Source of the DNA: Alligator mississippiensis
Taxonomy: Eukaryota; Chordata; Crocodylia; Alligatoridae
Length of the DNA: 64,000 nucleotides
Reading direction: 5' to 3'
NCBI RefSeq assembly: GCF_030867095.1
Contig: NC_081824.1
Location: 169,082,933 to 169,146,932 of the forward strand
Below are positions 55,285 through 64,000 of this stretch, one piece after another. The number at the start of each line of letters is the position of its first letter. Position 1 is the first letter of the stretch. Under the pieces are notes generated by a model that worked only from the letters and a program-made list of their open reading frames with translations, was not told the DNA's origin and did no database searches. A program made the translations under genes and the position numbers.

Positions 55285-56575
55285 ATCCAAGGACCAGAGA
55301 ATACCAAATATAGTGTCTATATTAAAAAAGGAGGTAAAAAAGACCCAAGCAACTATAGGCCCGAATCTTACAACAGATTTTGAAGGAGGAAATAATCAAG
55401 AACATGGAGGTAAATGGAAAAAAGGAAGAGTTTATCCAACGTAGATTATGTCAAGCCAGCCCAATGTCTTTCTATGGTAGAATAACTGACTTATTAGAAA
55501 AAGACAAAGACAGTGGGCCCAACTTATTTAAAATTAAGCAAAGTACTTGATACTGTGTCTCACAACAAAGTATTATCCAAAGTGGAAAAGATAGGGATTG
55601 AGGCTGGCTAAAGTGAAGATGACACCGGGTTACATTAAAAGGGGAGCTATGAAAATGAAGAGAGGTTGTAAGTGGTGTCTCCCCAGAATTGGCTTTGGGA
55701 CCCATTCCATGTAATATTTTCATTAATGAAATAATGAATGTGCATAGGAATCAGGTTGTGTGCTTATGAAATATGCAAGTGACACAAATTTGGAAGGTGT
55801 TGTCAATACTGAGGAGGACTGGATTATCAGACAGGAAGAATTCAGAAAACCTTTCCATTGGGAATAGTTGGGCCAGTATGAAATTTAATAGCACAACATT
55901 CCTAATCTTGTATAGGTGCCTGTGCCAAAAACTTATGCTATGAGCTGGGGGCTGGTGGATCGAAGGCAACAGGGGATGGAGAAGGATTTAGGTATATCAG
56001 TTGATTGTAGGATCATCATACAAATGCTACCAGTGTAACATGACCATGAAAAAACTTAATGCAATCCTAGGAAGTATTGGACAATATTTTTTTAGCAAAG
56101 ACAGGGACTTGTTAAAACCATTGTATAAGGCACCAGTAAGGTCCCAGTTGGAATCTTGTGTATGATCCAGTTCACCCATGTTCAAGAAAGAATAATTCCA
56201 ATGGCAATAAATGTAGAGAAAGCCTACTATGGTTCGCCCTTCTCTTAATTATCTTATAAGGTGCTTGTCTGCTCTATTCCAGCTAAAATAAGATTAATTA
56301 CTCATTATTAAATATATTTGTGGGATAAATAAAAAGAAAGGAGAAGACCTATTTAAGGTAAAGGATAATTCCAGGTCCAGATGGAGTGGGTATAAAATGG
56401 TCATGAAAATTAATAAAAGGCTTCTATCCACCTAAGTCATGAAGTTTTGGAATGGCTTTACAATCCAGGTAGTGGGGACAGAATTTCAAGATGCAGCTTG
56501 ATAAATTAACGGAAAGACTTGGGTGGAGGTGATCTTAGACTTAGAAATTAAACCTTGTGGTAAGGATTTTGGTGT
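55285..56575 (+). mobile_element. Old CR1-like LINE, reverse-transcriptase to C-terminus
   Basis: Translation on the plus strand, in changing frames, gives LDTVSHNKVLSKVEKIGI, then YASDTNLEGVVNTEEDW (in place of the usual ADDTxL… block) and EKDLGISVDC. Near 56510 it gives a word resembling the usual end of ORF2, LDKLTERLG. The order is that of CR1-clade ORF2. Stops and frame changes are frequent, so this is among the oldest LINE copies here. Its 3' UTR probably continues to about 57295. Confidence 0.75.
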
Positions 56576-57295
56576 TTGATATGCTAGTAATCCCCAAAGG
56601 GGACTGAAAGTGGGCTTGACCACCATATGGCCCTCTTGCACATGAACTGGGTATCTGGTAGTAGAGGAGCTCCTTGACTTCATTGATGGTGCAGGCAGGG
56701 TGGCTGTAGCAAGAGAAAGTGCTCACAAGGTGAGGCTCAGCTTCCTAGTGGTAGGGACAGAGTAAGTATTGGAGATTTTTTGCCAGTAGGGAGGCAGGCT
56801 TGCAATATCCTGAGATTCTTCAGGCAAGCTTGATATCTTTGTTGAGGATGTGCTCATGGCTTGGATTACAGGGAATGTTATGGTTGGTGTGCACAAGTGC
56901 AAAGTTGGGCCTTTTAGGTGTGATGGCCCTTTCTGGATTAGGTTTCCTTTCCATGCCCATTCTCCTTCTTCTTGAGCTTTCTATACTTGGTGCACCATGT
57001 TTATTTTTCCACATAATCCCATGCTTCAAGATATCTGCTGGTTGCCTGCAGTGGCTAGGAAGGAACTTAACTTTTGGAGTATTTCATCCCTCATGGGCCT
57101 CCTTCTTCAGAAGCATCAGAGATGGGAGAATATGTTGAAATCCCTGGTGACTGGTGGGTGGGTCTTGCTCACATGGTCAGGGTTAAACTACCTCCAAGTT
57201 TGGGGTCAGGGTTTGAGGAAGGAATTCTCCTGTAGGTCAAATTGTCAAGGATTGTTGGATTTTGTTTTGTTTTAGTATCTTACCTCCCTCTTTAG
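56576..57295 (+). mobile_element. Probable 3' UTR of the CR1-like LINE
   Basis: catgggcctccttcttcaga and agcatcagagatgggag, followed by tttggggtcagggtttgagg and aaggaattctcctgtaggtc, resemble CR1/L3 3' UTR words ('…gcctttctctgaagcatc…', '…gtcaggaaggaattttcccccaggtcag…'). The 400 bp between the end of ORF2 and these words is unassigned and may belong to the same element. Frames of 92-112 codons here are spurious. Confidence 0.52.
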
Positions 57296-57303
57296 CATGT
57301 GGC

Positions 57304-57916
57304 TGTCAGGGACTCTGATCAGGCAGAGCAGCCTGGGCCAAGTACTATCAGGGAATCTGGGCAGGCAGACCAGCTTGGGTGAAGCACCTCAGCAGCCACA
57401 GCTGCATTAAGCCTCAGCAAATGAACTCTGCCCCAATTTAGGAGCAGCGAGCATCCTGATGGGTGTTGGGAGTGCTGCCTATCTATTTAACAGCAGCCCT
57501 GGGTTTGCTGGCCAGTCAACAGTTGTGTGGCACACCTCATCGTTCCTGCACTCTGATTTTCCTGGTTCCTGACCCTGTTCTTGGCTTGTTTCTGTACTTT
57601 GGCTTTGGATTTCCCCCGGATCTATCTCGCAGCTCCTGACCCAGGTTTGGCTCCACTCTTGAACTTCACCCTGTGGATTACCCCTCATATTGGTATTTGA
57701 TATCTGATTCCTGGACCCTGACCCTAGACTGTGTTGTGAACTCTGCCCCTGGATTTTCCTCTGGTTTTGGTAATATGGTCCCTGCCCTCTGACCCAGCCC
57801 CAGGCCTTTGCTTTCCCTCAGTAATCTAACCATTATGAAAGACTGCCTATGCCCCAGTCTCTTATAGTGGCACAGTCTACTTCCTAGGATCACTTGCCTG
57901 AATATTTTACCTAACA
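57304..57916 (+). mobile_element. Solo LTR of a Ty3/gypsy-type retrotransposon (fossil)
   Basis: It starts TGTCAGGG and ends around …cctaaca. A tatttaa word near 57483 could be the TATA box. The 3' half is the 'ctggttcctgaccctg…ctcctgacccaggtttggc…cctggaccctgaccctag' C/T-rich text typical of gypsy LTRs in turtle and crocodilian DNA. No internal region adjoins it, so it is a solo LTR. A target duplication is not clear, so the 3' edge is approximate. Old. Confidence 0.52.
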
Positions 57917-57919
57917 AAT

Positions 57920-58088
57920 TCCGTACCCTTGCCACGACCTAGGGCACTGGCAGTATCTGTGGTTTCACCTGCTCTCTTCCTCCAGCATGGGGTAGGTTTT
58001 GAGGCTTTGGGGAAAGGGGTGTTTTACAAAAGATGCTAAACTTATTATAGGATGTTAAGGATATTCTTGTGGACCCTTTTGGACTTGA
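57920..58088. other. Short spacer
   Basis: Nothing recognised. Confidence 0.4.
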
Positions 58089-58097
58089 CGCCTATTA

Positions 58098-58407
58098 TGG
58101 TGGTTCTTAAACCTTCTTAGACTCCAGGCACTTCTCAGGAAATGCCAGCTCTAAGATGTCACTGTTTTTCTGACTACAGAAAAATAATAGAATAATTCTT
58201 CTCTTGTAAAGATCTCAGAAAGATGACAGCAGGTCAAGATATTTTTCTCACTGTGGATTCCTATTTGAAATCTCTGGGTTTATCCTGTGAATCACGTGTA
58301 CATATTTGCACCCCTTACAGTGTTCTTATTGAACAACTCCCTGTGGCACCCTTAAAAGGATTTCACAGCATTCAGAGGTGCCATGGTGCCCTGGCTAAGA
58401 ACCACTG
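58098..58407. mobile_element. hAT/Charlie-like MITE with 8-bp target duplication
   Basis: gcctatta (58090-58097) and gtctatta (58408-58415) flank it, 7 of 8 bases alike. The left end is TGGTGGTTCTTAAACC. The complement of the right end is CAGTGGTTCTTAGCC. These are classic amniote hAT-Charlie termini of the CAGTGGTTCTYAA type. The 310-bp interior is AT-rich and non-coding. Confidence 0.82.
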
Positions 58408-58419
58408 GTCTATTACATG

Positions 58420-59535
58420 ACTGCCTGTAGATGAAGGGACTGGACTTACTGATCCAGGTGTTCCCTTTTAGCCCCATGTTTCTATTTGTTCTGGTTGTTT
58501 CTGTGTGTGCTAATTGAGTTCACCTACCTGCTGTAGGTGAAAAGGGAAAAAGAATTCATTTCAACTTTACCAAAATGTTTAAGGCTTAAATTATAATTTT
58601 TCATGTAAAATTTTAATAATTTTTCAACTATTAAATTGTCATATAATGATAGGTCATGATGTAATAGTTAAAACATTTTTACTTCTTATGCTTTAATAGT
58701 CTAGAGCAGAAAAATCATGTTGATAAAGGTAAAATGAAATGTTCTGAGCCCACCAAAATGTTTTTCTTTGACAAGGTGGAATTTGTTTAATTTTGATAAG
58801 ATCAAACCAAAACGTCACTTGGAGTTTTCTATAATGAAATCTCCAAATTTTTATTTTTTTTATCCCGAATCTAGATTTTTTTTAGAAGGCAGAAGTTACC
58901 TACTTTGTCCTCATATCATCAGGGGAACAAAGGGGATCGACAAGAGCCACTTCCATGATCCCTGGTAACGTCTCTGATGGCCAGGAGCTCCCAAATTGAC
59001 AAAAACGCCAAAGCTCACAAAGATAAAGATACAGACACCATTTTGGTCATATAAAAGAAGAAGAGGAACAAAGCAGACTGGTGCCTACCCAACTGGTTCT
59101 GGAGGCAACACATCTACAGGTCCTGCGGTCCCTGGGGCAGACTGTAAAGTTAGTTTAGCCCCCGTCAATCTATACTCACCTCTTGGTTTGTGCTGCCTTC
59201 TTCCAGTCCAAGTTTGTCAGACCCTTCTGTTCTGGGAGCCTGGTAGACGGCCAGGACATTCTTGAAGCCAGGCTATACTGACTGAGGAGCAGGCATGGCC
59301 AATGCGCTCTCTCAGCAACCAGCAGCAGCGAGATGCTTGTGGAACCTGATTACAAAAGAAAGCTGCCATCTCACACTGCAGCTGCCAAAGAAGGGCAATG
59401 ATACAACATACCCCAATGCCAGTGAGGGCTGGACCTGCCTTTACCAACTGCATCTCCAGCTCTTACCTTGTGTGGGATACAGCTCTGATCACAAATCTGC
59501 TATTATCTGTTCCATGTTGTTGGGCACCCTTTGTT
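58420..59535. other. Unannotated spacer
   Basis: About 1.1 kb, AT-rich in its first half. No recognised repeat or exon. Confidence 0.5.
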
Positions 59536-59539
59536 TAGC

Positions 59540-59620
59540 TAAACCGTAGTCTCCTTGAGACAGGAACCATAACTTATTCTGTACAATTCACGGCACAACC
59601 GGGCTTTGATCACTGTTGAG
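59540..59620 (+). repeat. SINE tail (MIR/L2-type), copy c
   Basis: accgtagtctccttgagaca followed by ggaaccataacttattctgt matches the same SINE tail as at 46750 ('actgtaaactccttggggcaggaaccatct…'). Short. Confidence 0.48.
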
Positions 59621-59624
59621 ACTT

Positions 59625-60380
59625 CTAGAGACTACCACAGTAAATCATGTAGACTTTTACTGGGCAATTTTCAATTGTGTATTGGGTTTTGGGTGCTTTG
59701 GAAATGTATTAATGTCCCTTGTATGTTCCTTTTTCAGGGCCCTCTGTTCAGGGATTGCCCTCTGTTTGCCTGGCTTTGCTCTACTGCACAGGTATTTGTC
59801 TAAGTGGGCTCTGTTGTGTTTGCGTCTACCCAGGTGGCATGCAGATGCAAACATCTGACAATTCTTTACACATCCTTGTTTCCCAGATGATTGATTAATA
59901 GCTCTCCCCTTTATCAGCTTTTGTTTCTCATAACGGAGGGTCAGCTTGCATGGTCTAACACCTTCAGCTTTACTATTTCCTATATACATCAGACTTCACT
60001 AGCTTCCTATTATCTCAGCCCTATCTGAACCTTTGTTCAATTCAAGAGTAATTAAACTCAAAGCCAAAGCAAATGTCAGGGTGATAATGAGGGAGATAAG
60101 ACTTTTTTTTTCCTTTAAAAAAAAAGAGCTGAAAAATACTTGAAGTGCTTTCTAGCCAACTGCCAGTGGAAATTTTCATCTGGAGTATAGTTATAGTCGT
60201 AAGAATAACCATGTAAAAATGGCAGTCCCTCATTTAATGTATGCACTGCACCCTTTCTGCCAGAATACTCAAGCATATAAAAAGTTGCACTGAAGTTGTT
60301 TACTTACGTGCTTAAAGTTAAGCACGTGCTAAAGTGCTTTGTTCAACCAGGGCCAAAATCCAATGCTGCCTGAAGTGGCT
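59625..60380. other. Unannotated spacer
   Basis: Nothing recognised. It includes a short self-complementary word, acttacgtgcttaaagttaa / gcacgtgctaaagtgc, near 60301-60338. Confidence 0.45.
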
Positions 60381-60390
60381 CTAACTTAGT

Positions 60391-60887
60391 CGACACATCC
60401 AAATAAGCATGCATGTGCAGGGGCACGCATTTTCTGCGGCACAAGGAGTGGCACATTTGTGCCACTGCTTTTGTCCCAGGACATGCCCCTGCACGTGCAC
60501 CCTGGGACAGCAAATTGACTCAGGTGGGGTAGGGGAGGCTGAGGTCAGCAGCTGTGCTGGCCCCAGCAGCCTTACCTGGGGTCCTAGGGGCCTCCCAAGG
60601 CAGCAGCATCACCGATCCTGCTGCTTGGAGCCTGGCCTGCAGCCAGAGCATGGCTCTGACTGGCTTGGCTTCCTTTCTGGCAGTGCTCGCTGCTCCTGCT
60701 TGCATTGTGTCATTTGGTTTTGCAGCGGGGTTTTTTGACACTGGAATCTCCTGGGGTCAAATTTTGGCATTGTGCTGCAAATTAGCAGTGCAGTGAACAG
60801 GTGCATGTGTGCTGTGTGTGGTTTGCAGTGCATTAAACAGCTTTGAGGTGCCACAAATTGTATGTGCATACTCATCTGGATGTGCCC
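60391..60887. mobile_element. Non-autonomous DNA transposon with CACATCCA ends and AGT duplication
   Basis: The left end is CGACACATCCAAATAAGC. The complement of the right end is GGGCACATCCAGATGAGT. AGT lies directly outside each (60388-60390 and 60888-60890), an exact 3-bp duplication. Inside the left end, ggcacaaggagtggcacatt and tgtgccactgc fold back. The centre is G/C-rich. It shares the 3-bp duplication and general layout with 3034 and 38337 but differs in end sequence. No transposase; the 109-codon frame is spurious. Confidence 0.75.
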
Positions 60888-60894
60888 AGTGAGT

Positions 60895-61940
60895 GCATTT
60901 CCATTAATTGCAGCAATGTGAACAGCATCTTTGGCCTGATGTGACTACAAGCCAGTGCATCCGCCATATCATTAATAATTATGTGTTACTTGAACCCATA
61001 GCCTGCAAGCAGCATTGGGGGGCCCACTGTGCTGGGTGTCCTCTAAATATGAAGAAACAGCTACTGCTTGCCCCAGAGATTTTTCCAAGATTATAGCACC
61101 CTTGTGCTGAGTGGCACCATATGCCACCAGCTATTCACCAATTCTTTCTGAGCTTGACATTTTTCATGAGCTAAAATGGTGGAGTGGATCTTGTGCTGCT
61201 TTTACTCAGGAGTGAATTTTACCTCTTGGGAACACTGCGTGCATTGCCAGTGCTGTGAACTTGTGTATGTTGACAAGAGCCACCAGCAGTGGTCCTCCCT
61301 GGATGGCAAACTGACTGTGCTGTCCTCTTTTTTTCTGGATTGAATGAGTTTGTAATATGAACTAGGTCTACTTCGGAGCTGTAAAGCAGGGCTGAGGGGG
61401 GGACAAAAGGCCACTAAGCAGGAAAAGGCCGAAGCATTCACAATTAAACTCCAAAGCCCTGAGTAGAAGGGCAACTTGCAACGCATACACATGTTGCTGC
61501 CTCGGCAGCCCATGCTGGTTAATGTTTTACTTAGACCCATGTGTTTTTCCACTGGATATTTTTATCTGCTGAAGTCCACTGTACTTGGCTGCGTACAGTA
61601 AACACATCTCCGCTCCTCTCGCACACGTGTTTACTTTGCTGGTGCTGTTCGGGGAGTACAGCTGGCCATATTGGTTGTGGTTGCCCTAGGCTCATGCAGT
61701 GAAAACACAGAAGTGGCAGAAGTCTAACCTGGTCCAGTTTACCACGCCCTGTCCTCAGTCAGCCCCTGCACTTCCCTCTCTCATGCTGCTTGTTGATCCC
61801 TGTCCCTTCTCCTCCCCCAGGAAGTTTCCCATAAAATCCTTTCATGATGGGTGTTGTCCTCACTTATCTCCCTGCAATGTCTCCTATGATCTAGCCACAT
61901 ACTTTGATTGACCCTACTAACCATCTTCCTCAAATGAGTT
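60895..61940. other. Unannotated spacer
   Basis: About 1 kb without recognised features. Confidence 0.5.
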
Positions 61941-61947
61941 TATCCAC

Positions 61948-62110
61948 AGAGAAGGAGATTTATTATCCCTGCTTTTTCCAGATGAAAAACAGAGGGCCGA
62001 AGCCTCACGTTACTTTGTTGATGTGATGCAAGATGACTGTGGCAAAGCCAACACAGAGAGGTCTCCTACATGTCAGTGCAATAGCTTAAACACAAGGCCA
62101 CCCTCTTAGC
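61948..62110 (-). repeat. MIR (CORE-SINE) fragment
   Basis: ttattatccctgctttttcc, agatgaaaaacagagggccg, gaagcctcacgttactttgt and aacacagagaggtctcctac correspond in order to the antisense MIR core and head (…attatccccattttacagatgaggaaactgaggc…gaacccaggtctcctg…). The tRNA-like head is at the right, near 62090. Minus strand, dead. Confidence 0.7.
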
Positions 62111-62114
62111 AGCT

Positions 62115-62685
62115 ATTCCTTTTGCCACTATTTTATGGTGGATGCTGCCATATCTGGAGATTCTGTTAAGCCCTGGAGTAAAGGAAAATTAATGTGATGA
62201 ATTTAAGAAGAGTTTATTTACATGAAACAGCTGGAGCTGTCTCAAAAGCAAACAAATGAGGAACAACAATAATCTGTTTTCCAGAAAAGGAGTTACATGG
62301 GACATCTAGAGAGCTAAGTAGAAACCAAGCTCTGGTTCTGCAACCACTAGATGTTTCCATCCTGTGAGCAGACTTTGCACCAAACGTCACATTGTGGCCT
62401 GCAATGAACACATATTCTGTGTCCCTTTCCACACGCTCCCATGTTTTTTGGAACTGGAACGAGGTGAGAAACATCTCAATTGCAGATGATTCTCTGCAGT
62501 ATATCTGTCTATGATTGCAATAGTCTGTCAAACAAAATTGTAGAGGGTGGTTTTTGCACTGACCAGCTTTGAATATGGGTACCACCATAAAGAGAAAAGG
62601 AAGAAAGTAAAAACTATGCCTTAGGGCATGAGGTAGCATCAGTGTCATTTTACATTATGTTTAGCTTGCCAGGTCTCTGGAGCAG
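62115..62685. other. Unannotated, with a 144-codon minus-strand frame
   Basis: The frame at 62214-62648 (minus) starts MTLMLPHALRHSFYFLPFLF, signal-peptide-like, and contains eight cysteines. It resembles no family I know, has no visible promoter or splice context, and lies next to SINE DNA. I do not call it a gene, but it is the longest frame outside any repeat with a plausible secreted-protein look after the 150-codon frame at 53256. Confidence 0.3.
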
Positions 62686-62689
62686 ACTT

Positions 62690-62795
62690 TTTTTTTTTTC
62701 TATTATGTGTATGTACAGCACCTTCCACTATCGGTTAGAGGTCCTTGACTGAAGGCTTTTGATGCTATTGTGGTGGTGATATTAGTTAAATGAAC
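62690..62795 (+). repeat. SINE tail (MIR/L2-type), copy d
   Basis: gtgtatgtacagcaccttcc and ggtccttgactgaaggcttt match the 3' part of the tail ('…tttgtacagcacctagcacaatggggtccttgactgaggctcct…'), after a T-run at 62690. Confidence 0.52.
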
Positions 62796-62799
62796 AAAA

Positions 62800-64000
62800 G
62801 AAAAAAAAATAGAACAAGAAACTCCAAACCAAATAACCTTTTAGAGAATCAATTCCTCATTATGCAGATGAATATGGGAGAAAATGAAATCTGCCATAGA
62901 GTGGGCACAGACTTCACCCTTACCTGTTTTTTTTAAGAACAAAAGGAAAGCAAGCAAAGCTAGCGAGCAATCTTTAATTTCCAGTGGCACTGCTGGTGTT
63001 CAGAGAGCTTGACCCAAAGATTTATTAGATATTTCTGGTGTTGCTGATCTGCAGCATGTTGTAAATAGTCTCCCTGCTGATCTGCTGTGTTTACGTAGCA
63101 GTAACAGGCGAGTTCCCTCTGATCCCAGGCACATTCCATAGCATGGTGCCATTCTGACTTACTACCTCTCCAACAGTTCCTGCTGCATACAGGGAAAGGG
63201 GATCAAGTCTCTTGCCACTATGCATTTTTGGTTTTGTCTTTTTCATCTGTCCTATTAGAGTTAGAACTGAGAGATTATCTCAAATTCATCAGGTTATTGG
63301 CATAAATCACAACATCCCTTAAGCGATGATTCATCACAAGCAATTACGTGGAGGGATGATCACCCACAGTGGTCACCAAATGGTACCAGTGGATAGAGGA
63401 CTCACCTGGAAGAGGCACAGAACTTGTCATCAGAGAGAGTGCAGAGTCCATCATCCACTATAGAAGCAAGAGCAGCGGGGTGAACCTTCCTAAAGTATGG
63501 AATGAGGCAGCTGGAGTCCTGTGGGACCGTGAAATCATGAGTTGACTTCAGCAAATTAACCAGGGAAGAAGTTCAGAATGCCATCACTATTCAGTGATGT
63601 CATCATGACCTAGGCGATCAAAAGAGGATTCAGGAGCGCCCACCTGAGCTGTATGATTTGCCTCTCCCTGAACATCATGAAGGCTTTTGATATAGGCAGA
63701 CGCTATAACAAGAACAGCCAAACTGCAACTTGCAAATCACATGCAGCTCCTGGGCAGTCTAAATGTGGCTCCCGGAGACAGAGAGGTAGCAGAGCACTGT
63801 GCACTGATCACTGTGTCATCCCAAATGTATTGTGTCCTGTGGCACTCAGCCATGTCAAGATTTTGGTTTGTTGCAAGCAGGATTAGGAAGCTTGCATCTC
63901 CTCCCCCATTCTATAAAAGTGTGTAAGAGCCTGAAAGCCATGGCAAAGTCCCTGCTTTAAGCTAATGCCACCTGGGGAGGTCCCAAACATCTGGGCCAGT
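62800..64000. other. Unannotated to the window end
   Basis: No recognised repeat or exon. ccagtggatagaggactcac at 63387-63406 resembles the A-box part of a SINE head but is too short to call. Confidence 0.45.

Overview
This window looks like amniote nuclear DNA, most probably crocodilian, with turtle as the next best guess. The recognisable repeats are CR1-clade LINEs on both strands, MIR/CORE-type SINEs and many short non-autonomous DNA transposons (hAT-like, and a group with GGGTGCATCTAC-like ends). I see no L1, Alu or BovB-like sequence. I found no convincing host gene. Every longer reading frame is either part of a LINE, lies in the GC-rich core of a DNA transposon, or shows no homology I recognise and no coding context. 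The window is therefore intergenic or deep intronic. No tRNA or rRNA gene, CRISPR array, operon or origin is visible.

Layout. 1-7.7 kb holds MIR remnants, a 512-bp transposon with a perfect 24-bp internal hairpin (3034-3545), a possible solo LTR (4401-5085) and a minus-strand CR1 3' end (5605-6310). 7.7-9.5 kb is a cluster of hairpin-rich elements. 9.5-14.2 kb is nearly featureless. 14.2-16.7 kb stacks a minus-strand CR1 reverse-transcriptase piece, a second copy of the hairpin transposon, and an interspersed repeat split by a hAT-like element with a perfect 8-bp target duplication. 19.7-20.6 kb has two DNA transposons. 24.4-26.2 kb is the best CR1 copy (plus strand). 28.2-33 kb is a minus-strand CR1 with a second CR1 end nested in it, an 822-bp DNA element beyond it, and two 91%-identical direct repeats about 1 kb apart.

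34.9-46.9 kb carries a CR1 ORF1 scrap, several hAT-like and GGGTGCATCTAC elements, and repeated copies of one SINE tail. 51-53 kb has two more DNA transposons. 55.3-58.4 kb is an old CR1-like LINE, a Ty3/gypsy-type LTR and a 310-bp hAT-like element with its target duplication. 60.4-60.9 kb is another element with a 3-bp duplication, followed by a MIR and a SINE tail.

Nothing here works as a gene system. The interest lies in transposon biology: nested insertions that give relative ages, a group of elements with shared ends but different interiors and 3-bp duplications, and several strong hairpins. Family names come from remembered consensus patterns, not from a database search.
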